DNA of 64,000 nt from Desulfocurvibacter africanus subsp. africanus DSM 2603 (GCF_000422545.1 NZ_AULZ01000015.1:58533-122532), one strand, 5' to 3'; counted from the stretch's first letter, positions 1 to 8,970 are shown. Numbers and translations: made by a program. The notes: generated by a model not told the origin, from the letters alone.

Positions 1-276
1 CGGCTGCCGGAAGAGGGCTTTTCGCGCATACGGCGCGAGCTGCCCTTCGAGGTCGTCGAGTTTTCGAAGGGGTCGCTGAATATCGAGCACGAGGCCTGGT
101 CAGTTGATCCGGCCATGGTGGAGCAGGCCGCCGAGGCCATTGCCCGCGAGTTGGCCCCGACCGGTTTCGGCCAGATCGATCTTATTGACCACAACGAGGG
201 TTTTATCCTGCGTTTTTCCATCGAACACGGCGCAGTGAAGTCCCGCAAGACCGGCATTGACGACCTGCTGGGCTGA
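1..276 (+). CDS. C-terminal part of an unrecognised protein (5' end outside window)
   Basis: Frame 1 is open from the first base to a TGA at 274-276 and gives 91 residues ending in the sequence GIDDLLG. The composition is that of a normal soluble protein with acidic and hydrophobic residues mixed. I do not recognise a family. It ends 5 nt before the NUDIX gene and on the same strand, so the two are probably co-transcribed. The start is not in the window. Confidence 0.6.
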   Translation, partial: RLPEEGFSRIRRELPFEVVEFSKGSLNIEHEAWSVDPAMVEQAAEAIARELAPTGFGQIDLIDHNEGFILRFSIEHGAVKSRKTGIDDLLG

Positions 277-281
277 AGGGC

Positions 282-677
282 ATGAACACCGCTAAGCTTA
301 CTGACGTTGTGGCCGGGATCATCTGGCGCGACGGACGTTTCCTGGCCGTGGATCGTCCCGAGGGCAAGGCCATGGCCGGCTGGTGGGAGTTTCCCGGAGG
401 CAAGGTGAACGAGGGCGAGACGTACGGTCAAGCCCTCGCGCGTGAATTGCATGAGGAGTTGGGCATTACGCCCACTGAATTCGACTACTGGCGGGAGAAG
501 GTCCACGCCTACGAGCATGCCACTGTCAGGTTGCGCTTCTATCACGTGCGCGTCTTTCTGGGCGAGCCTCGCGGCCTTGAAGGGCAGCGGCTCAAGTGGC
601 TGTCCCCGCACGAGCCGCCGAATGTGCCGTTCCTGCCTGCGGACGAGGAAGTGCTTGCGCAACTGGCCCGCTTGTGA
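282..677 (+). CDS. NUDIX hydrolase, MutT-like
   Basis: 131 residues, a usual length for a single-domain NUDIX enzyme. The Nudix box is complete at residues 40-62: G40, five residues, E46, seven residues, then R54-E55-L56 and E58-E59-L60-G61-I62. This loop binds the divalent metal that hydrolyses a nucleoside diphosphate linked to another group. The size and the WWEFPGGK sequence before the box resemble MutT-type 8-oxo-dGTP diphosphatases, which clean the nucleotide pool. Substrate cannot be fixed from sequence. It lies 5 nt after the upstream partial gene and 34 nt before metF. Confidence 0.85.
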   Translation: MNTAKLTDVVAGIIWRDGRFLAVDRPEGKAMAGWWEFPGGKVNEGETYGQALARELHEELGITPTEFDYWREKVHAYEHATVRLRFYHVRVFLGEPRGLEGQRLKWLSPHEPPNVPFLPADEEVLAQLARL

Positions 678-711
678 CACCTAACCTTCCCACCTACGAG
701 AGGGGTGCACC

Positions 712-1584
712 GTGCGTATCAGCGATCTCATGAGAAAGAGGAGACCTTTCGTCTCCTTGGAATTTTTCCCGCCTAAAGACCAAAATGCCTGGCCGCTTTT
801 CTTCGAAGAGGCCGAGCGTCTCAAGGCCGCCAAACCGCTTTACGCTTCCGTGACCTACGGGGCCGGCGGCTCCGGTCAGGCCAATACCCTGGAGATCGCC
901 AAGCGGCTCAAGAATGAAGTGGGCATCGAACCGCTGGTGCATCTGACCTGCGTGGGCGCGAGCAAAGAGAAAATTTCCGAGTTCCTTACCGAGCTGCGCA
1001 AGGCCGGCATCGAGAACATCTTGGCCCTGCGCGGCGACCCGCCCAAAGGCTCTTGCGACTTCGTGCCCGACAACGAGGAGTTTCAACACGCCTCCGATCT
1101 GATCACCTTCGTGCGCAGGCATTTCCCCGAATTCTGCATCGGCGCGGCCGGCTACCCCTCGCCGCACCCGCAGTCGCCGAGCATCGAGGAAGAGCTCAAG
1201 TGGACCAAGTTCAAGATCGATCGCGGAGCCGATTTCATCCTCACCCAGCTTTTCTTCGATCACCGCCTGTACGAGGACTTCGTGACGCGACTGCGCAACA
1301 TGGGCGTATCCGTGCCCATCATACCGGGCGTGCTGCCCATTATGAGCCTGCAGTCCATCCGGCACATCCTGGCCTTGTGCGGGGCGAATATCCCCGGCAA
1401 CCTCTACCTGGACCTGGAAAAGGCCCATGAGCAGGGAGGCAGTGAAGCCGTGCGTCGCATCGGCATCCAATTCGCGACCTCGCTGTCCAAGAAGCTTTTC
1501 GAGCTGGGCGCGCCGGGAGTGCACCTGTACACGCTGAACAAGGCTGACGCTTGTCTGGAGATCGTGGACGGCCTCAAATTGTAG
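712..1584 (+). CDS. metF: methylenetetrahydrofolate reductase
   Basis: 290 residues, the standard length of the bacterial enzyme. It reduces 5,10-methylene-THF to 5-methyl-THF with FAD, supplying methyl groups for methionine synthesis. Recognisable blocks are SLEFFPPK (15-22, with the catalytic Glu), the TYGAGGSG turn (48-55) and NILALRGDPP (102-111). The start is GTG at 712, chosen because a GAGAGGGG ribosome binding site precedes it by a normal distance and it gives the MRISDLM N-terminus. The gene is followed after 73 nt by asd. A long antisense frame covers the gene but has no support. Confidence 0.95.
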   Translation: MRISDLMRKRRPFVSLEFFPPKDQNAWPLFFEEAERLKAAKPLYASVTYGAGGSGQANTLEIAKRLKNEVGIEPLVHLTCVGASKEKISEFLTELRKAGIENILALRGDPPKGSCDFVPDNEEFQHASDLITFVRRHFPEFCIGAAGYPSPHPQSPSIEEELKWTKFKIDRGADFILTQLFFDHRLYEDFVTRLRNMGVSVPIIPGVLPIMSLQSIRHILALCGANIPGNLYLDLEKAHEQGGSEAVRRIGIQFATSLSKKLFELGAPGVHLYTLNKADACLEIVDGLKL

Positions 1585-1657
1585 GTCTTACCCGCAACAA
1601 GCCGTGGACCGTCCGCGAGCAGCGGCCGGAAAACTATATTTTTTCAAGGAGCTGCAT

Positions 1658-2683
1658 ATGAGCAAGCAGTGGAAAGTCGCAGTGGTCGGCGCCACGGGCG
1701 CCGTAGGCCGGGAGATGCTCAAGACGCTGGAGCAGCGGGAGTTCCCCTGCGAGGTGACCCCCTTCTCCTCGTCCAGGTCCGCCGGGAGCAAGGTGCCGTT
1801 TCGTGACGGCGAGCTGACCGTCAAGGAGCTCAAGGAAGACTCGTTCAAGGGCTTCGATCTGGCCCTGTTCTCGGCCGGCGGAGGCACTTCCCTCAAGTTC
1901 GCGCCTCTCGCGGCCCAGCAGGGCTGCGTGGTCGTGGACAACTCCAGCGCCTGGCGCATGGACCCCAAGATTCCGCTGGTTGTGCCCGAGGTCAACGCGC
2001 ACGACCTGGAATGGCATCCGGGCATCATCGCCAACCCAAACTGCTCGACCATCCAGATGGTTGTGGTGCTCAAGCCTCTGCACGATGTGGCCACCATCAA
2101 GCGCGTGGTGGTTTCCACCTACCAGGCCGTGTCCGGCACGGGCCAGAAGGCCATCGTCGAACTGGAGAACCAAGTGCGCCGGCTCATGAGCGGCCATGAG
2201 GCCAACCCCGAAGTTTATCCGCACCAGATCGCCTTCAACTGCCTGCCGCAGATCGACGTCTTCCTTGAGAACGAGTACACCAAGGAAGAGATGAAGATGG
2301 TTCACGAAACGCAGAAGATCATGGGCGACGACTCCATCAAGGTCACGGCCACCGCCGTGCGCGTGCCGGTTTTTTACGGCCACAGCGAGTCCGTGAACGT
2401 TGAGTTCGAGAAGCCCATCACGCCGCAGGGAGCGCGGGCCATCCTGTCCCAGGCCCCCGGTGTGCGCGTGTTCGACAATCCGAGCGAGAAGATTTATCCA
2501 ATGGCCATTGTGGCAGCGGGCGAGGACGATACCTTCGTCGGCCGCATCCGCAAGGACGAAACAATCGATAACGGCCTGAACATGTGGATCGTCGCCGACA
2601 ACATCCGCAAGGGCGCGGCCCTCAACGCGGTGCAGATCGCCGAGGAACTCGTGCGGCGCGAACTGCTGCGGGTCAAGAAGTAG
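1658..2683 (+). CDS. asd: aspartate-semialdehyde dehydrogenase
   Basis: 341 residues. It converts aspartyl phosphate to aspartate semialdehyde with NADPH, the branch point to lysine, threonine and methionine. The N-terminal GATGAVG (11-17) is the NADP-binding loop. The catalytic cysteine is C129 in NPNCST. I start at ATG 1658 because AAGGA lies at 1646-1650; an upstream in-frame ATG at 1604 would add 18 unrelated residues. The aminotransferase gene follows after 11 nt, suggesting one transcript. Confidence 0.95.
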   Translation: MSKQWKVAVVGATGAVGREMLKTLEQREFPCEVTPFSSSRSAGSKVPFRDGELTVKELKEDSFKGFDLALFSAGGGTSLKFAPLAAQQGCVVVDNSSAWRMDPKIPLVVPEVNAHDLEWHPGIIANPNCSTIQMVVVLKPLHDVATIKRVVVSTYQAVSGTGQKAIVELENQVRRLMSGHEANPEVYPHQIAFNCLPQIDVFLENEYTKEEMKMVHETQKIMGDDSIKVTATAVRVPVFYGHSESVNVEFEKPITPQGARAILSQAPGVRVFDNPSEKIYPMAIVAAGEDDTFVGRIRKDETIDNGLNMWIVADNIRKGAALNAVQIAEELVRRELLRVKK

Positions 2684-2694
2684 GGACAAATCAC

Positions 2695-3636
2695 GTGTTG
2701 CGCATCGCCGATACGGATGAATACCTGAAGCGCATGCTGGACGCCCGGCGTCCCGGCGCCGAGAAGATCTACTCTTTCTACGAGCACCGCGTGGGGCTCA
2801 TCTGCCGTGATCCTCGGCTCATGCTTCTGCCCCTGGATGACCATCTGGTGCATCGGGGCGACGGCGTATTCGAAACCATGAAGTGGATCGACCGCAAGAT
2901 GTACCAGCTCGATCCGCACCTGCGGCGCATGAAGCGCTCCTGCACGGCCATCTACATGGCCCCGCCCTGCCCGTGGGAGGAGATTCGCGAAATGTGCCTT
3001 GAGGTAGCCAAGGCCGCGGAGCACGACGAAGGCTACCTGCGCGTGCTCATCGGACGCGGCCCCGGCGGTTTCGGCATTGATCCCACCGAGTGCCCGGTGC
3101 CGAGCCTGCATATCGTGGCCTACAGGTTCAAGCCCAAGCCCGAGGAGACGTTCGAGCAGGGCGTCACGGGCTTCCGCACGAGCATCCCGGCCAAGGAAGC
3201 CCACATGGCAACCATCAAGTCCACGGACTACCTGCCGAACGTGCTCATGCGTCGCGAGGCCCTGGAGAAGGGCTACGACCAGCCCGTGTGCTTCGACCGC
3301 GACAGTTTCCTGGCCGAGGGCGCCACGGAGAACATTTGCATCGTGGATCAGACCGGCACGCTCATCGTGCCGGAGTTCACCAATTGCCTGGCCGGCACGA
3401 CCATGGTCCGCGCCGTGGAGCTCATCGAGCCCGAGATTGAAGTCCGCTTCCGCAAGGTGCGCGAGGATGAGCTGATGGACGCCAAGGAAGTCATTGTGGT
3501 GGGCACCTCGAACGACGCCATCAGCATGGTGCGCTACAACGACAAGCCTATCCACAACGCCAAACCCGGCCCGGTGAGCAAGCGCATGCGCCAGCTCCTG
3601 CAGCAGGATTTGGTGGAGAACGGAACGCCGTTCTAG
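2695..3636 (+). CDS. class IV PLP-dependent aminotransferase (IlvE / D-amino-acid transaminase family)
   Basis: 313 residues from a GTG start at 2695; a TTG follows directly, so the start is uncertain by one codon. Fold type IV aminotransferase features: DHLVHRGDGVFET (49-61), the Schiff-base lysine K175 in MATIKSTDYLPN, and FLAEGATENI further on, which contributes the PLP-phosphate environment. Candidates are branched-chain aminotransferase, D-amino-acid aminotransferase or aminodeoxychorismate lyase; the sequence alone does not decide. The 11-nt gap to asd points to amino-acid metabolism. Confidence 0.85.
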   Translation: MLRIADTDEYLKRMLDARRPGAEKIYSFYEHRVGLICRDPRLMLLPLDDHLVHRGDGVFETMKWIDRKMYQLDPHLRRMKRSCTAIYMAPPCPWEEIREMCLEVAKAAEHDEGYLRVLIGRGPGGFGIDPTECPVPSLHIVAYRFKPKPEETFEQGVTGFRTSIPAKEAHMATIKSTDYLPNVLMRREALEKGYDQPVCFDRDSFLAEGATENICIVDQTGTLIVPEFTNCLAGTTMVRAVELIEPEIEVRFRKVREDELMDAKEVIVVGTSNDAISMVRYNDKPIHNAKPGPVSKRMRQLLQQDLVENGTPF

Positions 3637-3662
3637 CCCGGATTCGACGCAACGAGAAACGA

Positions 3663-3691
3663 AGGCCCCGACAGACAAGCTGCCGGGGCCT
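3663..3691 (+). terminator. hairpin after the aminotransferase gene
   Basis: An 8-bp GC-rich stem (AGGCCCCG at 3663-3670 with CGGGGCCT at 3684-3691) 27 nt after the stop codon. There is no strong T-run after it, so it may be a weak or factor-assisted terminator. Confidence 0.5.
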
Positions 3692-3831
3692 CATCGCATT
3701 GAGTGAGCCCAGCCCCGCCATCGAGTTCTCCAGGCCGCGATCAAAGCAGCTTGCCAATGTAATAGGGAGCAGGGGACCTTATTCGGAATGGGCTCTTGCT
3801 GGGAGCTAGGCAGAGCAAAGCTCTTCCATGC

Positions 3832-3959
3832 TAGAGCAGATTGTTTTTAAGACGCCCGCTCCGGCGTTGACGGCGCAAGTGAATTGCGCCTGCGCCTGCG
3901 CGGCGGCAAGCCATGCCGACGCATGGCTTGCAGAGCATTTTCAAAAGCAAAATGCTCTA
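3832..3959 (+). repeat. dispersed structured element, copy 1
   Basis: 128 bp, here read as left end (TAGAGCAGATTGTTTTT) to right end (AAAAGCAAAATGCTCTA). The ends are imperfect inverted repeats. Inside, in order: GACGCC/GGCGTT hairpin, a hairpin around TTGCGCC, an 11-bp GCAAGCCATGC hairpin, and a terminal hairpin AGAGCATTTT/AAAATGCTCT. A short echo of the right end (AAATGCTCTAAG) follows about 10 nt later. It sits between the aminotransferase and a glycosyltransferase gene. Confidence 0.9.
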
Positions 3960-4003
3960 ATAAGCTAAATGCTCTAAGCCTGTTTTCTTTAAGGAAGTAC
4001 AGC

Positions 4004-4804
4004 ATGCACCAAGTCTCCTTGCCGCTGTCAGTAGCGGTGGTCACGCTCAACGAGGAACGCAACCTTCCGCGCTGCCTGGAGAGCGTCAAGGACATCGCCG
4101 CGGAGATCGTGATAGTGGATTCGGGTTCTACGGACAGGACACTAGAGATAGCCGAAGCCTACGGGGCCAAGGTCGTGCACAATCCCTGGCCGGGCTTTCT
4201 GGCCCAGAAGAATATCGCCCACGACCATTGCACCCAGGAATGGGTCTTGGCCTTGGATGCCGATGAGTGGCTGACTCTCGAGCTGGCGCAGGCAATTAAA
4301 AGCCGGCTGACGGCTGACGGCCCCGCCAAGCCGGACGGATATTGGCTCAACCGGCGCAATCTGTATCTGGGCGACTGGATCTGGCATGCTTGGTATCCCG
4401 AGTGGCGCATCCGGCTGGCGCGCCGCGAGAAGGGCCGCTGGACCGGCCGCGATCCGCACGCCTTCATGGAGGTCGACGGCGCCAGCGAACGGATACGCGA
4501 GGGCGATTTCCTCCATGATTCCTATCGCGATCTGGCACACCATCTATCGGTCACGATCAGCTACGCCAAGGTCGGGGCACAGGCCTACGAGGAGCAGGGC
4601 AAGGGCTTCCGCTGGCATAAATTTCTCTTCTCACCCATGGCGCGTTTTTTTAAGACGCTAATCCTCAAGCAGGCTTGGCGTGATGGATGGCGTGGAGTGC
4701 TTATCAGCTACACGAGCGCCTTCTCTGTATTCGCCAAGTACGCATTCCTCCTGGAGGGGCGTTTCAAGCGCGCACGGGAGCGCCAGCCGAATAAACGGCT
4801 GTAA
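4004..4804 (+). CDS. family 2 glycosyltransferase
   Basis: 266 residues from ATG 4004, chosen because AAGGAAG precedes it (3991-3997); an in-frame extension upstream is only translation of the repeat element. The N-terminal SVAVVTLNEERNLPRCLESV, the VDSGSTDRT block and the ALDADEW motif are the GT-A nucleotide-sugar site. The closest style is the LPS core-type (WaaE/KdtX-like) glucosyltransferases, where the C-terminal half with basic and hydrophobic residues sits on the membrane. Sugar and acceptor are unknown. It faces the deacetylase gene convergently across element copy 2. Confidence 0.85.
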   Translation: MHQVSLPLSVAVVTLNEERNLPRCLESVKDIAAEIVIVDSGSTDRTLEIAEAYGAKVVHNPWPGFLAQKNIAHDHCTQEWVLALDADEWLTLELAQAIKSRLTADGPAKPDGYWLNRRNLYLGDWIWHAWYPEWRIRLARREKGRWTGRDPHAFMEVDGASERIREGDFLHDSYRDLAHHLSVTISYAKVGAQAYEEQGKGFRWHKFLFSPMARFFKTLILKQAWRDGWRGVLISYTSAFSVFAKYAFLLEGRFKRARERQPNKRL

Positions 4805-4860
4805 TGTACATGAATGCCACACCTGCAGGGATCGCCTGGCACGCGTTGGGTAACGTGGAT

Positions 4861-4989
4861 TAGAGCATTTTGCTTTTGAAAATGCTCTGCTAGCCATGTG
4901 TCGGCATGGCTAGCCGCTAGCTTCGGCGTAGGTGCAATTTACTTGCGCCGTCAACGCCGGAGCGGGCGTCTTAAAAGCAATTTGCTTTA
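4861..4989 (-). repeat. dispersed structured element, copy 2
   Basis: 129 bp, inverted relative to copy 1. The 11-bp hairpin here reads GCTAGCCATG/CATGGCTAGC instead of GCAAGCCATG/CATGGCTTGC: both arms changed together. The linker is the variant containing GCTAGC. It lies between convergent genes, a glycosyltransferase and a polysaccharide deacetylase. Confidence 0.9.
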
Positions 4990-5014
4990 GAATCGAGTCA
5001 CTTCGTCAAGAAAG

Positions 5015-5728
5015 CTATTCCGACGGCCAAGCGATTTCAAGCCGTTGTTTCAGGAACGCCTCGTCCCATTCGCGTGTGACCATGAACCGCTTTATGCTGT
5101 ACGGATAAAAGCCGCGGTTATTGTATGTGGATCTGCCGACGGACAGGCTCGCCAATCCGGCGATACGGGCCATGGCCTGACAGAGCAGGCTGCTGCGGTT
5201 ATAAGGTGCTGCAAAGTGACGCACTGTGCAGCCAACAGCGTCCTCTATCTTGCGCTTGGAGCCGGCGATCTCTCTCCACTTCCGCCTGAACCCCGCGCGC
5301 TTGAGGCTGCAATGAGTCTCGCCGTGGGCTCCGATGGCGAACAATCCGGTTTCGTGCAACTCCCGAAGCTGTCGCCAAGTCAAAAAATCCGAATAGGCAT
5401 CTTTGTCCTGTGGCTTCAGACGGCCGGCGCTCCAAGCGCTGACCACAAATATAGTCGAGGGAATGCCTAACGAAGTGAGCAGCGGGGCTGCATGGGCTAT
5501 TATGTCATCACGCGCATCGTCGAAGTGCAACGCTACGGCCTTTTTCGGCAGTTCGGCTTGGCCAGCCCGCCATTGCAGCAACATATCCATGGATACGAAG
5601 GAGCAACCGGCATCCAACAGGAAAGCAATATGCCGCCGGAACATCTCAGGTGTGGTGACGTACTTGTCGTCTGCGTGGCTTAGGCCATGATAGGCAAAAA
5701 CAAGGAAGCGCTTGCGGCGTTCAACCAT
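5015..5728 (-). CDS. polysaccharide deacetylase (NodB-type, CE4 family)
   Basis: 237 residues. The start ATG at 5728 has GAGGAAAG before it and overlaps the end of the upstream glycosyltransferase by 8 nt, indicating translational coupling. Motif 1 is HFDDARDD (D70, D71), motif 2 is GAHGETH (H133, H137, metal ligands), and a later FAAPY matches the motif-3 region. Such enzymes remove N- or O-acetyl groups from sugars. With the glycosyltransferases around it, the likely substrate is a lipid-linked or surface glycan. No signal peptide is seen, so it is probably cytoplasmic. Confidence 0.85.
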   Translation of the reverse strand: MVERRKRFLVFAYHGLSHADDKYVTTPEMFRRHIAFLLDAGCSFVSMDMLLQWRAGQAELPKKAVALHFDDARDDIIAHAAPLLTSLGIPSTIFVVSAWSAGRLKPQDKDAYSDFLTWRQLRELHETGLFAIGAHGETHCSLKRAGFRRKWREIAGSKRKIEDAVGCTVRHFAAPYNRSSLLCQAMARIAGLASLSVGRSTYNNRGFYPYSIKRFMVTREWDEAFLKQRLEIAWPSE

Positions 5729-6578
5729 TTCTTTCCTCGATAGTCACAGGTAGATGCTGGTTCAATCCTTTTAAGCAGCTCACAATACCTTGCTTCTTGA
5801 TCTCAAGCTTCATTGCGCAGCGTTCATGCTTGCCGGCCATCTGGTCGGACTTCGGATGCCAGAGATGGAAGTTGATGGCACGATAGACGACCTGCCGAGG
5901 TTTAAGCCCAAGATTTTGCAGACGTTCGCCCAGTTCAGAATCTTCCTGTCCCCAGCCGATGAAATCCTCGTTCCAGCCGTTGACCGCGAGCAGGTCCTTG
6001 CGCAGGACAGAGCAGTTGCCGCCCCACAAGGTGGTGTTCTTCTTGAGGCGTGCAGCCAGGGAGAAGAACGGGCCGCTGCCAAGATAGCATCCGAATTCAA
6101 TCTTCCGGGTCGAGCCGAATACGCTGTCGAGCAGCATGGCCGGCGTGAGTCGCTGGCAGGAGCCTTTCAGTATTCCGGCTTCGCTGACTTTGGCAGAGAT
6201 CTTCCGACTCAGGCGCGGCGTCCGCCCAATGCAATATACTCCATGGACCAAGCAGAGCTTGTGCTCGCGAATGAAATGGCGGTGCAGGATGCAGTCGCCA
6301 TCTACAAAAATAATTTTAGTGCCCTTTGATTGAGCGATAGCTTTATTTAAAATGACTGTTTTACGAAACCCACAGTCTTCATGCCAGACGTGGGAAATGA
6401 TTAATCCGAATTCACTTACGTAGCGGTCAATGATTGCCCTGTTGTCCACTTGGGAACCATCATCAGCCACAATGACTTCGAAATGGCGATCTGATTGCAT
6501 AACTAAAGAAGCTAGCACCAAATTTAAATAGTCAGGCTGGTTGTATGTCGTCACTATAACGCTTGTATCTACTGACAT
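5721..6578 (-). CDS. family 2 glycosyltransferase
   Basis: 285 residues. SVIVTTYNQPDYLNLVLASL at the N-terminus, VIVADDGS and FVDGDCILH are the GT-A donor site; GGNCSVLRKDLLAVNGWNEDFIGWGQEDSELG is the C-terminal acceptor-side block typical of the galactosyltransferase-like C-terminal domain. A GGGG stretch lies upstream of the ATG. It overlaps the deacetylase gene by 8 nt. Likely works on a surface polysaccharide; the sugar is unknown. Confidence 0.85.
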   Translation of the reverse strand: MSVDTSVIVTTYNQPDYLNLVLASLVMQSDRHFEVIVADDGSQVDNRAIIDRYVSEFGLIISHVWHEDCGFRKTVILNKAIAQSKGTKIIFVDGDCILHRHFIREHKLCLVHGVYCIGRTPRLSRKISAKVSEAGILKGSCQRLTPAMLLDSVFGSTRKIEFGCYLGSGPFFSLAARLKKNTTLWGGNCSVLRKDLLAVNGWNEDFIGWGQEDSELGERLQNLGLKPRQVVYRAINFHLWHPKSDQMAGKHERCAMKLEIKKQGIVSCLKGLNQHLPVTIEERNG

Positions 6579-6673
6579 TTTCCGCCCCTTTGCCTGTCAG
6601 TGGTCATATCAATGCAATACCAAAAGAAATTGAGGAGTATATGTAGAGTAAAGACGAAGAAAGATATGAGCCT

Positions 6674-7753
6674 CTAGCGACCGTCATGGCGTGATTTATT
6701 TCCGATCAACGTCTTGTATAGACTGATGTACTCCTGGCACAACCGGCCCAGATCATGGTGCGCGGTGACATAAGCCCGTGCCTTCGCGACGACATCCGCA
6801 CGCAGGTCAGTCTCATCCAGCAGCCGCGACATGGCCAAAGCCAAGGTCGCGGCATCGCCGACAGGGGCCAGCAGCCCCCGCCCAGCCACCAGCTCCTTGA
6901 GCCCGCCAGCCTCGGTGGAGGCCACGGGGATGCCTTCCAGGAAGGCATCCAGAACCGTGCTGCCCAGGCCTTCTTCCCTGGAACTCATGACGAAGACCTG
7001 GAAGATGCGCAGGTAATCGATGACCTGCGGGCTGAAGCCCATGAAATGGTAGGTTCCGGCGAGCCCCAGCTCCTTGGCTCTGGATTTGGCTTGTTCCAGC
7101 AGAGGGCCGTCGCCGAAATGCAGGAAGGCGAAATCTTCGCCGCGCAGTCCGCGCAGTTTGGCCACGGCCTCGACCATGGTCAGCGGGTCCTTGTGCTCCA
7201 CCAGGGCCGCGATGGTGCCGATGATGCGCCGATCTCCCAGGCCGAGTTCAGGGCGCGTGCGGGCCTCCAGCACGGCCGGTTCAATACCCGCAGGCGTGGG
7301 CAGCACGGCCGAGGGGATGACCGGTACATCCGGCAGGCCGAAGTCCGCAAGGATGTCGGCGATGGCTTGGGAAATGGCCACGATCTGGTTGGTCATCCGG
7401 TACTTGATGCGCGCGGCCAGGCCCGAGGGCCGAAAGTCCACGCGCCGTGTGTACACGAGCGGCGTGCGGTGCGCGGGCTTGGTGAAAGCGGCAAGGCTCT
7501 GACCCTTGGCCGTCTGGGCATGCAGTACGTCGTAGCGGCCCTTGCATCCGGCCAGAAAGGACAGAGCCCCAAGTTGGCCTGATACGGGATGCACTCGCAC
7601 CGGAAGCGCCGAGGCCCGTTCGACCAAGGGCGCGCCGGCGCGGCAGAGCAGTTCGACCTGTACGCCAGCCGCGGCCAGGCCGCGTAAGGTATAGAATGTC
7701 TGGCGTTCGCCGCCGCGCCAAGTTTTCTCGGTGTTGATCTGCAGGATGCGCAT
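6674..7753 (-). CDS. family 4 (GT-B) glycosyltransferase
   Basis: 359 residues. It begins MRILQINTEKTWRGGERQTF, the N-terminal Rossmann half of GT4 enzymes. The donor site is in the C-terminal half: SSREEGLGSTVLDAFLEGIP carries the E-x7-E type motif, followed by VASTEAGGLKELV. GAGG lies 6 nt before the start. It follows the next GT4 gene (7766-8896) by 12 nt, so the two form an operon. Probably an LPS or glycolipid sugar transfer in the cytoplasm. Confidence 0.88.
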   Translation of the reverse strand: MRILQINTEKTWRGGERQTFYTLRGLAAAGVQVELLCRAGAPLVERASALPVRVHPVSGQLGALSFLAGCKGRYDVLHAQTAKGQSLAAFTKPAHRTPLVYTRRVDFRPSGLAARIKYRMTNQIVAISQAIADILADFGLPDVPVIPSAVLPTPAGIEPAVLEARTRPELGLGDRRIIGTIAALVEHKDPLTMVEAVAKLRGLRGEDFAFLHFGDGPLLEQAKSRAKELGLAGTYHFMGFSPQVIDYLRIFQVFVMSSREEGLGSTVLDAFLEGIPVASTEAGGLKELVAGRGLLAPVGDAATLALAMSRLLDETDLRADVVAKARAYVTAHHDLGRLCQEYISLYKTLIGNKSRHDGR

Positions 7754-7765
7754 GAAAAACCTCGC

Positions 7766-8896
7766 TCAGGCTGGATCAGGTTTCAGTCCGGCCATGCGCA
7801 AGGCCTGCCGGTACACGCCAAGGCTGCGCTCCAGAAATTTATCCATGGTCAGCTCCGCCAAGGTTGCGCGCTGCTCCTCGCCAAGCCTGGCGCGATAGTC
7901 GTCATCTCCCGCAAGCCGTGCCAGAGCCTTAGCCAGAGCCTGCACATCGCCCGGGGGCACCAGGCCATGGGACGATACGAGGTCGGGCATGACGCCCACA
8001 CTGGTAGAGATGATGGGCCGCCCGCAGGCCATGAGCTCAAGAGCCGCGCGGGCAATGGTCTCGGACCACTTTGAGGCCACCACGCCGCCGTCCAGGGCCG
8101 ACAGGCAGGCGGGCACGTCCTCGCGGCGGCCTGTAATGACCGCGTGACTATCGAGCCCGCTTTCATTCAGCCAGGAGCGAACCTGCTCCTCGCTGGTTAC
8201 GGAGTCGAAGCCCAGGAGCATGAGCTTAAAGCGATCCAAACCCTGTCGGCGTAGAGCGGCCACGGCTTGGATGGTCTCGCGCTGGCCTTTTACCTCGTCG
8301 AAGCGACCCACGAGCCCCACGACGAAGTCGTTGTCTGCAAAGCTGTATTCACGCCTGATTCTGCGCCGGCCCTCGGCATCGAAGCGGAAATGGTGCGTAT
8401 CCACTCCTCCGAGCACCTGGTGCACACGTTCGGTCGGGACGCCCAGGCGCTCGCGGAAATGGCGGCCCATGGCCGAGTTGGTCACGACCACGGCATCGGC
8501 GACCTTGCGGTGCAGGATGCGGTTGGGCAGGCTTGCCTGGGGCAGGCGCTGGTCCCCGCGGGTGCGCACCAGGGCGAAGCCGCCTGTCCAGAAGCGCAGA
8601 TGACCCCACAGCAGGAAGGATTCGCCGCGATGACAATTGACGATATCGGGACGGAAGTCGTGCACCAGCCGGCGCAGTTGGCCGAACACACGCGCAAGGC
8701 GCAGGGGATTGGATGTGTTCAGGTCCATGGTCCGGACCTGCAGGCCCATTTCCAAGGCCTTGCTGTGCGAAGCGGTTCCCTCCAGGGTCAGCACGAGCAC
8801 CTCGTGGCCGGCTTCCTGGAGCAGGCGGCTAAGGTTCAGGGCGTACCAGGATGTGGCATTGAACCAACGGACATTGTTGACTTGGATGATGCGCAT
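7766..8896 (-). CDS. family 4 (GT-B) glycosyltransferase
   Basis: 376 residues from ATG 8896, chosen because this gives the MRIIQVNNVRW start matching its paralogue at 28479-29585; a longer frame to 8992 has no homologous N-terminus. Shared blocks with that paralogue include NCHRGE, GGVDT.HFRFD, GRREDVPACLSALD and ALELMACGRP, which contains the donor-binding Glu region. GT4 enzymes transfer sugars from nucleotide donors with retention. First gene of a two-gene operon with 6674-7753. Confidence 0.88.
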   Translation of the reverse strand: MRIIQVNNVRWFNATSWYALNLSRLLQEAGHEVLVLTLEGTASHSKALEMGLQVRTMDLNTSNPLRLARVFGQLRRLVHDFRPDIVNCHRGESFLLWGHLRFWTGGFALVRTRGDQRLPQASLPNRILHRKVADAVVVTNSAMGRHFRERLGVPTERVHQVLGGVDTHHFRFDAEGRRRIRREYSFADNDFVVGLVGRFDEVKGQRETIQAVAALRRQGLDRFKLMLLGFDSVTSEEQVRSWLNESGLDSHAVITGRREDVPACLSALDGGVVASKWSETIARAALELMACGRPIISTSVGVMPDLVSSHGLVPPGDVQALAKALARLAGDDDYRARLGEEQRATLAELTMDKFLERSLGVYRQALRMAGLKPDPA

Positions 8897-8970
8897 GAGG
8901 TTCCCGGCGGGCTGGCGTGGAAAGCCGTGAGGTACAGCAGAATGGGCAGGTTGGCAACGCCGCCCGAGTT

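Noticed and set aside
3847..4095. Open frames running through repeat copies
   Set aside because: Several element copies are open in one frame on each strand, giving similar Arg-rich peptides. The element is non-coding in structure and position; the frames are by-products.
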